Source of the DNA: CAYQDR01 sp964416315
GTDB taxonomy: Bacteria > Methylomirabilota > Methylomirabilia > Rokubacteriales > DASRDR01
DNA length: 39,835 nt
Assembly: GCA_964416315.1 (NCBI GenBank)
Contig: CAYQDR010000033.1
Span: 1 to 39,835 of the forward strand
Direction: 5' to 3'
The notes under the pieces are model-generated. The model was not told where the DNA came from. It worked only from the letters and a program-made list of their open reading frames with translations, and ran no database searches. The position numbers and the translations under genes are program-made. This document shows, piece by piece, positions 8,552 through 16,063 of the stretch. How positions within the stretch are numbered: the first letter of the stretch is position 1; each line of letters starts with the position of its first letter.

Positions 8552-8848
8552 ATGGGTCAGATGAAGGAGTTTGCCGGGGCGTACTACCGGGAAGGCGCGC
8601 TGGATCCGAAGACGATGCAGCTCGTGGCGCTCGCCGCGATGGCCGCGGCAGGCTGCACCTCCTGAGTGCCGGGACGCTTCGCGGCTGCGAAGCAAGCCGG
8701 CGCCACGGACGACGAGCTCAGCGAGACGCTCTACTACGCGATGCGCGGCGCCGCGCGCGCCACGTGGAGCACGATCAAGTACATCCCGGGCGTGGAGGAC
8801 CTGAACAAGGAGTGGAAGACGACGTACGAGCACGAGAACGGCAAGTAG
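8552..8848 (+). CDS. AhpD/carboxymuconolactone-decarboxylase-like protein, probable selenoprotein (Sec38 at in-frame TGA)
   Basis: Read through a TGA at 8663-8665, the frame gives 98 residues: LVALAAMAAAGCTS-U-VPGRFAAAKQAGATDDEL, then SETLYYAMRG. This matches the AhpD core, in which a CxxC redox pair is followed by the AGAT(D/R)EE helix. The TGA sits exactly at the second Cys, giving C35-T-S-U38. The frame is intact on both sides, GGAGG lies 8 bases before the ATG, and a hairpin suited to a bacterial SECIS starts 2 bases after the TGA. The family does thiol-based peroxide reduction or disulfide chemistry, and Sec would sharpen that. The alternatives are a nonsense mutation or a sequencing error. 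SelA, SelB and tRNA-Sec are not in this window, so genome-level support is unseen. Confidence 0.75.
8668..8701 (+). promoter_or_regulatory. Putative bacterial SECIS element
   Basis: Immediately after the in-frame TGA (8663-8665) the RNA can form a lower stem GCCGG/CCGGC (8668-8672 with 8697-8701), a 3x3 internal loop, and a perfect 7-bp upper stem GCUUCGC/GCGAAGC (8676-8682 with 8687-8693) closed by the tetraloop GGCU (8683-8686). The TGA-to-loop distance is 17 bases and the loop starts with GG. Both suit the known bacterial pattern, in which SelB reads a guanine in an apical loop about 16-37 bases after UGA. Confidence 0.65.
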
Positions 8849-8932
8849 TCGTCCGCTGGGCGAGGACCGGCGCGGGTGACGCCGGGTGAGGCCCGCGGGG
8901 TCCCGGGCGGACGGGGGTCCCCTCACGGCGCT

Positions 8933-8962
8933 CCTTCCGCAATTCGCGAGAATTGCGGAGGG
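8933..8962. terminator. Strong 13-bp hairpin between the selenoprotein and hydrolase genes
   Basis: Arms 8933-8945 and 8950-8962 pair over 13 positions (one G-U) with core CCGCAATTC/GAATTGCGG and loop GCGA, a GNRA-type tetraloop. It lies in the 193-base gap 8849-9041, which holds no gene I can support. No T-run follows. It may end transcription of the upstream gene, protect an RNA end, or be a repeat element. Confidence 0.45.
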
Positions 8963-9041
8963 CGCGTGAGAAAGGGGCCCGGAGCCCGGGCGCGCGGGAC
9001 GAGCCCGGCGGCAGGACCCGCGGCGGGTCCAGGGGGAGCTG

Positions 9042-9893
9042 ATGGCTTACTTCAGGACTGACGACCGGGTCCGCATCTACTACGAGGAGCACGGCGCCGG
9101 CACGCCGCTGGTGCTCGCGTACGGCATCGGCGGCAACGCCGACATGTGGGACACGAACACGGCCGCCCTGGCCGCGCGCCATCGCGTCGTCCTCTGGGAG
9201 CCGCGCGGCCACGCGCGCGCCGACAGCCCGGAGGACCCGGCGAAGTACTCCTTCCGCCGCTGGGCCCTTGACCTCCGGGACCTGCTGGACCACCTCGGCC
9301 TCCGGCGGGCGCACGTCGGCGGGCTGTCGCTCGGCGGCGGCATCGCGACGCGGTTCGCCCTGCTCCACCCGCGGCGCGTCCGCTCGCTGATTGTCACGAA
9401 CTCCTCGTCCGCCTCCGGCCTCCCGCTCTCTGTCGAGAACCTCGTGATGCGCGCGAAGAGCATCGAGATCACCCTCGGCCAGGGCATGGACGCGATGGCG
9501 GAGTACGCGATGGCGGCGAACCCCAACGTCGCCGGCCGCCTGGCCCTGGACCCGAACGCGAAGGCCGAGTTCTACGAGGAATACCGGCGGCTCAGCCCCA
9601 TCGGCTACGCGAACGCGCTCCGCGCCCTGATCGCGATGGACCACATCACCGGCGAGCTCCCCCGACTCGCCGGGCACCGCATCCCGGTCCTGCTGGTCGG
9701 TGGCGATCGGGACCCGTCGCTGGGCCCGATGAAGGTCATGCACCGGAAGATCCCCGGCTCGAAGCTCGTCGTCCTCGCGCCGGCGAGCCACTTCGCGAAC
9801 CGCGATCAGCCGGAGGCCTGGAACCGGGCGGTCCTGGAGTTCCTCGCGCGCTGCGACGCCCGCGCGCCGCGTCGGCGCCCGGGTCGGGCTTAG
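9042..9893 (+). CDS. Alpha/beta hydrolase
   Basis: A 283-residue alpha/beta-hydrolase fold protein. The nucleophile elbow is GLSLGG with S96, the acid is D222 or D224 in GGDRDPS, and the histidine is H250 in ASHFAN. An oxyanion-hole segment YGIGGN lies near residue 28. It resembles the 3-oxoadipate-enol-lactonase/haloperoxidase-like branch. A good ribosome site (GGGGGAG) precedes the ATG. The next gene starts one base after its stop, so hydrolase and dehydrogenase are almost certainly co-transcribed. The substrate is unknown; the neighbour suggests a CoA-linked or ring-opened acid pathway. Confidence 0.9.
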   Translation: MAYFRTDDRVRIYYEEHGAGTPLVLAYGIGGNADMWDTNTAALAARHRVVLWEPRGHARADSPEDPAKYSFRRWALDLRDLLDHLGLRRAHVGGLSLGGGIATRFALLHPRRVRSLIVTNSSSASGLPLSVENLVMRAKSIEITLGQGMDAMAEYAMAANPNVAGRLALDPNAKAEFYEEYRRLSPIGYANALRALIAMDHITGELPRLAGHRIPVLLVGGDRDPSLGPMKVMHRKIPGSKLVVLAPASHFANRDQPEAWNRAVLEFLARCDARAPRRRPGRA

Positions 9894-9894
9894 G

Positions 9895-10833
9895 ATGGCG
9901 ACGCCGGACCGCGTCCGCGCCGTCGCGGTCATCGGCAACGGCATCATCGGCCACGGCGTGGCGCAGGTCTTCGCCGTGGCTGGCATGCCGGTCCGGCTCA
10001 TCGGGCGCCGCCAGGACAGCCTGGACGCGGCGATGGGAAAGATCCGCGAGAGCCTGGGACGGTTCGACGCCCACGGGCTCCTCGCTACGACCACTGCCAG
10101 TGAGGCGCTCCGGCGAATCACCACCGCCACCGACCTGGACGCCGCCGCGGGCGCGGACCTCGTCATCGAGGCGGTGACCGAGGACCTCTCGCTCAAGCAC
10201 GCGATCTTCGAGCGGCTCGACCGGGCGTGTCCGCCTCCCGCCGTGCTCGCGTCGTCCAGCGGCCAGCCCGCGAGCCGGCTGGTGGCCCGGGTCACGCATC
10301 GCGAGCGGGTCGTCGCCGCCCACTTCTGGAACCCGCCGCAGCTCATCCCGCTCGTCGAGGTGTGCCCCGGGCCGGAGACCGATCCCGAGGTGGCGCCGTG
10401 GCTGTGCGAGGTGCTCCGGACAGCCGGGAAGCAGCCCGTCGTGCTCGAGCGCGAGATCGACGGGTTCATCGGCAACCGGCTCCAGTTCGCCCTGCTGCGC
10501 GAGGCCCTGGCGCTCTGGGCGGCTGGGGTGGCGTCCGCGGAAGCGATCGACCTCGCGGTCAAGACCAGCTTCGGCCGTCGCCTGGCGGTCACGGGTCCGC
10601 TCGAGTCGGCGGACCTGGGTGGGCTCGACACCTTCCACGCCTTCGCCGCATTCCTGTTCCCCGGCCTCGACCGAAGCGCCGAGCCGCCCGCCGCGATGGG
10701 AGAGCTCGTCCGGCAGGGCCATCGCGGGCTGCCGAGCGGTCACGGGATCTACGACTGGTCGGTCCGCGATGGTCAGGAGCTCGTGACGAAGCGGGTGGAG
10801 GAGCTCTTCAGGCACCTCCGGCCCGGCGCGTAG
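9895..10833 (+). CDS. 3-hydroxyacyl-CoA dehydrogenase (NAD-binding plus C-terminal domain)
   Basis: A 312-residue protein with the N-terminal NAD-binding motif GNGIIGHGVAQVFA (residues 14-27), VIEAVTEDLSLKHAIF, and the catalytic-histidine motif AAHFWNPPQLIPLVEV near residues 141-156. The C-terminal helical domain has EIDGFIGNRLQFALLREA. The length is typical of single-function enzymes that oxidise L-3-hydroxyacyl-CoA or close relatives (L-gulonate or carnitine dehydrogenase type). The usual SNTS segment is replaced by SSSGQPASRL, so the substrate may not be a simple fatty acyl-CoA. It is coupled to the hydrolase upstream. Confidence 0.9.
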   Translation: MATPDRVRAVAVIGNGIIGHGVAQVFAVAGMPVRLIGRRQDSLDAAMGKIRESLGRFDAHGLLATTTASEALRRITTATDLDAAAGADLVIEAVTEDLSLKHAIFERLDRACPPPAVLASSSGQPASRLVARVTHRERVVAAHFWNPPQLIPLVEVCPGPETDPEVAPWLCEVLRTAGKQPVVLEREIDGFIGNRLQFALLREALALWAAGVASAEAIDLAVKTSFGRRLAVTGPLESADLGGLDTFHAFAAFLFPGLDRSAEPPAAMGELVRQGHRGLPSGHGIYDWSVRDGQELVTKRVEELFRHLRPGA

Positions 10834-10852
10834 GCCTCGGTCGCGGGGCGCG

Positions 10853-11005
10853 GTGAGTGACCCCTCGCCCGGGTCGATGCGGGCGCTGACGCGCCTGCCG
10901 CTCGCGCTTCTGCCGACGTTCCTCGTCCCGATCATCATCGCCACGCACGTCATCGTCTGCACGCGGCTCGCCAGGAGCCGCCGGGCGGGCTACTCACCGA
11001 TCTGA
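10853..11005 (+). CDS. Small single-helix membrane protein, unknown function
   Basis: A 50-residue frame from a GTG with a strongly hydrophobic helix at about residues 15-37 (RLPLALLPTFLVPIIIATHV), followed by a basic tail (TRLARSRRA). An internal ATG at 10877 would give 42 residues and may be the true start. It follows the dehydrogenase by 19 bases. I recognise no named family. Support is the membrane pattern and placement only. Confidence 0.45.
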   Translation: MSDPSPGSMRALTRLPLALLPTFLVPIIIATHVIVCTRLARSRRAGYSPI

Positions 11006-11023
11006 CGCGGGTGCGCGACGCCT

Positions 11024-12457
11024 TCAGGCGTCGCGCCACTCCGGAAAGGACGGCGGGGAGATCTCCTCCACCCGCCGCTTCGCCCAGTCGCGCTCGGGGA
11101 TCTTCGGCCAGAGCCGCTCGGCGGCCGCCTGGAGGTCGCGCGCGAGCCGCGCCTCGTCGATCCCTGCGACGCGGCCGCCCGTCACGACCGTCCGGCCGTC
11201 CACGATGACCGTGTCGAGGTCCTGGCGGGTCGCGCTGAAGACGAGGTTCCGGACCGGGTCCCGGACCGGCGCCATCCCGAGGGTCTCCAGGTCGAACAGA
11301 AGCAGGTCCGCCCTGGCGCCCGGCGCGATCCGGCCGAGGTCGTCGCGCCGCAGCGCCCGCGCCCCGGCGAGCGTCGCCGAGGCGAAGACGTCGGCGGCGG
11401 TCGCGACGCGCGGATCGCCCTCGACCAGCTTCCCCAGGACCGCGGCGCAGCGCATCTCGTGGAGGAGGTCCTGGGGGAACGTGTCGGTCCCGAGCGCGAC
11501 GTTGACGCCTGCCCGGAGGTAGCGGGGGTAGGAGTGCATCGCGGCCCCCCGCCGGGCGAAGACCCAGGGGCAGTGCGCGACCGAGGCGCCGGACGCGGCG
11601 AGCAGCTCCAGGTCCCGGCCGCTCGGGTAGCGGGCCTCGGGGTGGCCGCTCACGTAGATGCAGTGGCCGATGATGAGCCGGGGGCCCAGGAGGCCGACCT
11701 CGGCGAGGAGCTCCACGGGCGTCTTCCCGTGGCGGCGGGTGATCTCCTGGAACTCGACGACGGACTGTGCCGCGTGGATCTGGACCGGGACGTCGAGGGA
11801 CTCGGCCAGCTCGGCCGTCCGCCGCAGGAGCTCTGGGGTGCAGGTATCGATCTGGGCGGGGCCGAGGAAGCTCCGGATCCTCCCGCCGTGCGCCCCGTCG
11901 TGCTTCCGGATGAACTCGACGTTGCGCTCGAGCCCCGGCCTCCCGCCGTCCTCGCGCCACGCCCAGACCACCCGGCGCCCGTCGGGGGAGGACCAGTGCC
12001 CCGACCGGTACGTGGGGACGATGTAGGCGCGGATCCCGAGCTCCCCCGCCAGCCCGACGATTCCGTCGGGGACGAGGCTTCCCAGCTCGACGACCGTGGT
12101 GACGCCGGACTTCAAGAGCTCGACGAGCGAGGCCCGGGCCGCGAGCAGGCCATCCTCGGGCGTCGTGTCCGTGACGTTGAGGTACTCGTAGAGGTTCGAG
12201 AAGTAGTGGAGCGGGTTCCCGCGGTCCTCGAGGAGGCTCTTGGTGAGGGGGCTGTTCGTGAGGTGCGCGTGCACCGAGATCAGGCCCGGGGTGAGGAGCT
12301 GGCGCGAGCCGTCGAGCCGCGCGTCCACCGGCCCGCGGTAGTCCCGGCCGACGTAGACGATCGCGTTCCCCTCGATGACGACGTGGCCGTGCTCGAGGAT
12401 CCGGTGGCCGCCGTCCCGGTACGCCACCACGTAGCGGGCCTGGATCAGCGTGCGCAT
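11024..12457 (-). CDS. Amidohydrolase family protein (TRZ/ATZ, chlorohydrolase-like)
   Basis: A 477-residue metal-dependent amidohydrolase. Metal ligands lie at H63 and H65 in SVHAHLTN, H228 in VQIHAAQS, H265 in IIGHCIY and D325 in LGTDTFPQD. The composite beta-sandwich is made from both ends (LIQARYVV at the start, DTVIVDGRTVVTGG near the end). The pattern fits deaminases and dechlorinases acting on heterocycles or guanidino groups (cytosine, guanine, atrazine-like compounds). It is the last gene of the nitrile hydratase operon, 13 bases after the membrane protein, so it may act on the amide product or a related nitrogen compound. That link is inference. Confidence 0.9.
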   Translation of the reverse strand: MRTLIQARYVVAYRDGGHRILEHGHVVIEGNAIVYVGRDYRGPVDARLDGSRQLLTPGLISVHAHLTNSPLTKSLLEDRGNPLHYFSNLYEYLNVTDTTPEDGLLAARASLVELLKSGVTTVVELGSLVPDGIVGLAGELGIRAYIVPTYRSGHWSSPDGRRVVWAWREDGGRPGLERNVEFIRKHDGAHGGRIRSFLGPAQIDTCTPELLRRTAELAESLDVPVQIHAAQSVVEFQEITRRHGKTPVELLAEVGLLGPRLIIGHCIYVSGHPEARYPSGRDLELLAASGASVAHCPWVFARRGAAMHSYPRYLRAGVNVALGTDTFPQDLLHEMRCAAVLGKLVEGDPRVATAADVFASATLAGARALRRDDLGRIAPGARADLLLFDLETLGMAPVRDPVRNLVFSATRQDLDTVIVDGRTVVTGGRVAGIDEARLARDLQAAAERLWPKIPERDWAKRRVEEISPPSFPEWRDA

Positions 12458-12470
12458 GGTCGCTCCCGGC

Positions 12471-13487
12471 TCAGGCCTGGCGGAAGCCCTGGACGAGCAT
12501 CACGGCCGTCGAGACCACCGCGCCGCCCACGAGCACCTTGACCCAGGCCGGCCCCACGACGACAAAGAGGCCAAGGATGCCGAAGACCATCGTCAGCGCC
12601 CCGGTCACCATGAGGAAGACGCGGCGCCATCGCGTGCTGTACCGCCAGGCGCGGGCGCGCCATGCCGCCTTGAGCTCCGCGAACGAGACCTGCCCTTCGG
12701 CCCGGGCGCCGATGGCCTTCCCCCGGATCCGGTACGCGCCCGCCGACCAGAGGGCGCCGGGCGAGATCCGGCTCCGTCGGACGAGCTCCTCGACGTCGCC
12801 CCGGGTCATGGGCCGGCCGTCGGTGAGGAGCATGTGGATGATGCTGCCCATGAACAGCGCGAAGCCCAGGGCGGCGAGGCCGCCGACCGCCGCGGCGAGC
12901 GGCGTCTCGTTCGCCTCCGTCCACCGCTCGAGGGCCTGAAGCGGTGGCAGCTCGCCGAGGACCATAGCGACGAGCACGAGGCCGATCATGACGGCCCAGG
13001 CCACGATGCGCCGGACGAGCCGCGGGGGCTTCCTGCGGGCGCGCCGGCGCGTGACGGGGGGCTCGACCTCTTCCGCCTCGGGCTCCGTCTCGCCTGTCGC
13101 GGGCTCGGTCTCGGCGTCGGTCGCCGGTTGCTCGAGCGCCGCCGCGGCCGCCTGGGCGTTGGCCCGCTGGAGCGTCCGCCCGAACCAGAGGATCAGGCCG
13201 TGGAGGGTCCACCAGCCCCCGACGAAGAGGGCGAGCCAGCCGACGGCACCCGGCCGGAGCCCTCCGTCGGCGAGGAGGAAGAGCCGGAGGAACAGCGCGA
13301 CGAGGACCGCCCAGAGCCCGGCGTAGACGGCGCCCCAGAGCCGCGTGCGCCGGGAGGTCGCGGGCGGCTCCGCCTCGAGGAGGGCGGTGCTCCACTGGAC
13401 CATCGCGTAGACCATGGCGAGGGCCGCGACGGCCAGGGGGAGGAGGACGGAGAGGAGCTCCGCGGGCGTGAGGTCGCGGGGGGACAC
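12471..13487 (-). CDS. Multi-pass membrane protein in the nitrile hydratase operon, unknown
   Basis: A 338-residue protein with about six hydrophobic helices: near residues 10-33, 50-71, 80-102, 162-181, 198-216, and a C-terminal pair near 286-333. Between helices three and four lies an acidic, Ala/Glu/Thr-rich stretch (ATDAETEPATGETEPEAEE). A soluble loop at about 220-280 carries RPMTRGDVEELVRRSRISPG. I recognise no family. It starts with GTG 12 bases after the alpha-chain stop. The context would suit a transporter or a membrane partner for the enzyme, but no transporter signature is visible. Confidence 0.75.
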   Translation of the reverse strand: MSPRDLTPAELLSVLLPLAVAALAMVYAMVQWSTALLEAEPPATSRRTRLWGAVYAGLWAVLVALFLRLFLLADGGLRPGAVGWLALFVGGWWTLHGLILWFGRTLQRANAQAAAAALEQPATDAETEPATGETEPEAEEVEPPVTRRRARRKPPRLVRRIVAWAVMIGLVLVAMVLGELPPLQALERWTEANETPLAAAVGGLAALGFALFMGSIIHMLLTDGRPMTRGDVEELVRRSRISPGALWSAGAYRIRGKAIGARAEGQVSFAELKAAWRARAWRYSTRWRRVFLMVTGALTMVFGILGLFVVVGPAWVKVLVGGAVVSTAVMLVQGFRQA

Positions 13488-13499
13488 AGCGACGGGGGC

Positions 13500-14150
13500 T
13501 CAGCGCTCCTGGGCTGCCCGGACCCGCGTCACGCCGATCATGCTGTCGCGCGTGACGAGCCGGGCCAGCTCCGCCTCCCCGAGGTGCTCGGTGCCGGCCG
13601 GCCTCGCGGGCAGGACCATGTAGCGGAGATCGGCGGTCGAGTCGACGACCCGCACCTCGACCTCCCGGCCCAGCTCGAGCCCGAACTCCCGGAGGACGCC
13701 GCGGGGGTCGGCGACCATGCGGGACCGGTAGCTCAGGCTCTTGTACCAGGCCGGCGGCAGCCCCAGGATCGCGATCGGGTAGCAGGAGCAGAGCGTGCAC
13801 ACGATGACGTGGTGGACGCGCTCGGTGTTCTCGACGATCTTGACCGGGGGCAGCGAGCCCAGATCGATGCCGAGCTCGGCGACCGCCGCCTTCGTGTCGG
13901 AAAGGAGTCGGGCCTTGAAGGCGGGGTCCACCCAGGCCCGCGCGACGACCCGCGCGCCCTGGGCGGGCGTGCGCGCGTCCAGGTCCTCCACCGCGCGCCG
14001 GACCTCGTCGGCCGTGACCACGCCCTTCTCGATCAGGAGGGCCTGGATGGCGGCCGCCCGCTTCTCGAAGCGGGTGACCTCGTGGGTGTCCTCGATGGGG
14101 GCGTGGGGATCGTGGTCCCGTGCCTGGTCGTGGTCGTGGCCGTCGTGCAT
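13500..14150 (-). CDS. Nitrile hydratase alpha subunit (cobalt-type motif)
   Basis: A 216-residue alpha chain. The metal-claw motif VCTLCSCYP has C118, C121, S122 and C123. Thr between the first cysteine and Leu marks the cobalt type (iron enzymes have Ser). LGLPPAWYKSLSYRSRMVADPRG follows as in the family. The enzyme hydrates nitriles to amides in the cytoplasm; the closely related thiocyanate hydrolase gamma chain shares this motif. The first 23 residues are rich in His and Asp (HDGHDHDQARDHDPH) and could bind metal. ATG 14150 has GGAGG seven bases upstream. A beta chain split over two genes lies directly upstream. Confidence 0.9.
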   Translation of the reverse strand: MHDGHDHDQARDHDPHAPIEDTHEVTRFEKRAAAIQALLIEKGVVTADEVRRAVEDLDARTPAQGARVVARAWVDPAFKARLLSDTKAAVAELGIDLGSLPPVKIVENTERVHHVIVCTLCSCYPIAILGLPPAWYKSLSYRSRMVADPRGVLREFGLELGREVEVRVVDSTADLRYMVLPARPAGTEHLGEAELARLVTRDSMIGVTRVRAAQER

Positions 14151-14167
14151 CGCGCCCTCCGGGGCCG

Positions 14168-14476
14168 TCAGGCCGGCTCCAGCCAGTGCTCGTAGAGGTC
14201 CATCAGCACCCGGTCGCGCGACGGGCCCGGGTAGCCCGCCCAGACGTCGCGCTGCGGAAAGCTCACGAGGTAGAGCGGCTGCTGCGGCAGGCCGTCCCGG
14301 GCGTAGGCGAGCGACTCCGGGTTGCGGAAGCGCCCGTGGAGCCGCTCGATCGTGCCGGTCTTGCCGCGGACGTAGACGGGAGTGCGGCAGTGGCCGGCGG
14401 GGAGCGCCGTGCGGACCCGGACGCGATCGCCCGGGTTGAACCGGGACGGCCCGGGGCTCGCCTCCACGCTCACCAT
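14168..14476 (-). CDS. Nitrile hydratase beta subunit, C-terminal half as a separate gene
   Basis: A 102-residue protein equal to the SH3-like C-terminal domain of the beta chain: FNPGDRVRVRTALPAGHCRTP, then YVRGKTGTIERLHGRF and QPLYLVSF. The Arg residues of the HxRxPxYxRG motif, which contact the active site in known enzymes, are present. The ATG at 14476 lies inside the end of the preceding gene (7-base overlap), so translation is probably coupled. Standard nitrile hydratases have one beta chain of about 220 residues. Separate chains are known in thiocyanate hydrolase and toyocamycin nitrile hydratase. Confidence 0.88.
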   Translation of the reverse strand: MVSVEASPGPSRFNPGDRVRVRTALPAGHCRTPVYVRGKTGTIERLHGRFRNPESLAYARDGLPQQPLYLVSFPQRDVWAGYPGPSRDRVLMDLYEHWLEPA

Positions 14477-14775
14477 CGCTTCGCGGCCTCCAGCTCGCGT
14501 ACCTTCCGGTCGATCTCCTCGCGGGTGACAACCCCCTTCTCCACCATGACCTGCTCGATGGCGGTGATCCACCGGTCGTAGTAGCCGAGCTGCTCGTACT
14601 CGGCCGGGCCCAGTCCCTCGATGGCCCGCCTGAGCTCATCCACGCGCATGAGGTCCTTCGCCGCGAGAACGTTGAGCAGCCCGTGCGTCTGCGTTTCCCA
14701 GGCCGAGCGCGCGTGCTCGGTGCGGTCGATGGGCCCCCCGCCGGGCCAGCCCCCGCGGTCGTGCACCTGCGGCAT
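14470..14775 (-). CDS. Nitrile hydratase beta subunit, N-terminal half as a separate gene
   Basis: A 101-residue protein matching the beta N-terminal domain: the VHDRGGWPGGGPI start (HDxGG signature), WETQTHGLLNVL, YYDRWITAIEQVMVEKGVVTREEID. The same fold is used by the cobalt-enzyme activators P14K and P15K, so a maturation role cannot be excluded. However, no other beta N-terminal half is present, and the C-terminal half follows at once, so a split beta chain is the simpler reading. The start lies 12 bases after the CoA-transferase. Confidence 0.87.
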   Translation of the reverse strand: MPQVHDRGGWPGGGPIDRTEHARSAWETQTHGLLNVLAAKDLMRVDELRRAIEGLGPAEYEQLGYYDRWITAIEQVMVEKGVVTREEIDRKVRELEAAKRW

Positions 14776-14786
14776 CGCTCGCTCCT

Positions 14787-15998
14787 TCAGCTGCGGGCGG
14801 CCTTCGGGCTCGCCTCGCGGGTGAGTTCCAGGAACGCGCGGGTTTCCTCTGCCGAGTAGCCGAGCTCCCGCAGGATCTCTTGCGTGTGCTGACCCAGGAC
14901 CGGCGCCGGCGCGCGGATCGCGCCCGGCGTCGCCGAGAGCTTGACGGGGATGCCGAGGACCCGGTGGCGGCCGACGGTCGGATGGTCCAGCTCCACGACC
15001 ATTTCCCGGGCAACCGCTTGTGGATCCGCGAAGACCTGATCGAGGCGGTTCACAGGCCCCGCCGCGATCCCCTCGGCCTCGAGCGCGGCGAGCCACGGGG
15101 CGGCCGGCCGCCGGCGGAAGGCCGGCTGGAGCTCTGCGGCCAGGGCCTCGCGGTGCGCCACGCGGTCGGCATTCGTCGCGAAGCGCGGGTCGGCGACGAG
15201 GTCCGTGCGGCCGAGGAGCCGGCACAACGCCTCCCAGTGACGCTGGGTGTTGGCCGCGAGGACGAACCACTGACCGTCCGCGCCCTGGAAGGCCTGGTAC
15301 GGGGCGCTCGAGGGGTGGGCTGAGCCGAGCCGCCCGACGACCTCGCCCGTCGCGAAGTAGCGGGCGGCGTGCCACATCGCCCAGGCGACCGGCACCTCGA
15401 ACAGGGACGTGTCCACGCCTTGGCCCTCGCCCGTCCGGTCGCGGGCGCGGAGGGCGAGGAGGATGCCGAGCGCGGCCCACATCCCGCACCCCATGTCCGT
15501 GACGGGGAAACCGCACTTGGTCGGGGGCCCGTCCGGCTCACCGGTCACGCTCATGAGTCCGCCCATGGCCTGGGCGATCAGGTCGTAGCCGCCGCGCTGA
15601 CGGTACGGCCCTGTCTGGCCGAAGCCCGACAGCGAGCAGACGATCAGGCGCGGGTGGCGCTGCCGGAGGGTCGCCGGCGCGAGGCCGAGCCGGCCGAGCG
15701 TCCCCGGCCGGAACGCCTCGACCAGCACGTCGCTGCGCGCGACGAGGCGCCAGAACGCCTCCCGCCCCCGGTCGTCCTTCAGGTCCAGCACGACGCTCTT
15801 CTTCCCCCGGTGGAGCGTGAGGTACCCGGCGCTCTCGCCGTGGACGAACGGCGGAAACCGCCGGCTCTCGTCGCCGACCCCCGGGCGCTCGACCTTGACG
15901 ACCTCCGCGCCCATATCGGCGAGGATCATCGTGCAGAACGGCCCGGCGAGGTTCTCGGTGAGGTCGAGGACGCGGACGCCGTCAAGGGGGGCCGGCAT
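14787..15998 (-). CDS. CaiB/BaiF family CoA-transferase (first gene of the nitrile hydratase operon)
   Basis: A 403-residue type III CoA-transferase of full length. The start LDGVRVLDLTENLAGPF and the segment VVLDLKDDRGREAF are typical; the nucleophile Asp is D168 in FPVTDMGCGMWAA. The family moves CoA between carboxylic acids. It heads a run of six minus-strand genes with 12-17 base gaps or overlaps. A plausible job is activation of the acid formed when a nitrile is hydrated and the amide hydrolysed; this is context-based inference and no amidase is seen here. Confidence 0.93.
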   Translation of the reverse strand: MPAPLDGVRVLDLTENLAGPFCTMILADMGAEVVKVERPGVGDESRRFPPFVHGESAGYLTLHRGKKSVVLDLKDDRGREAFWRLVARSDVLVEAFRPGTLGRLGLAPATLRQRHPRLIVCSLSGFGQTGPYRQRGGYDLIAQAMGGLMSVTGEPDGPPTKCGFPVTDMGCGMWAALGILLALRARDRTGEGQGVDTSLFEVPVAWAMWHAARYFATGEVVGRLGSAHPSSAPYQAFQGADGQWFVLAANTQRHWEALCRLLGRTDLVADPRFATNADRVAHREALAAELQPAFRRRPAAPWLAALEAEGIAAGPVNRLDQVFADPQAVAREMVVELDHPTVGRHRVLGIPVKLSATPGAIRAPAPVLGQHTQEILRELGYSAEETRAFLELTREASPKAARS

Positions 15999-16063
15999 GG
16001 TGGCCCGAGTATAGGAACTGCCCCGAGAGCGGTCAAGCGCGCGGCGACTGCCGCCGACGCTCG

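Noticed and set aside
8666..8848. Separate 60-residue protein starting at GTG 8666
   Set aside because: It begins directly after the TGA, has no ribosome site of its own and holds only the second half of the AhpD core, so read-through as selenocysteine explains it better.
13500..14775. Calling the three-chain enzyme a thiocyanate hydrolase
   Set aside because: The chain split fits, but the alpha motif and downstream segment (CTLCSCYP, LGLPPAWYKS) are shared by cobalt nitrile hydratases, and the sequence alone does not decide; I kept the broader name.
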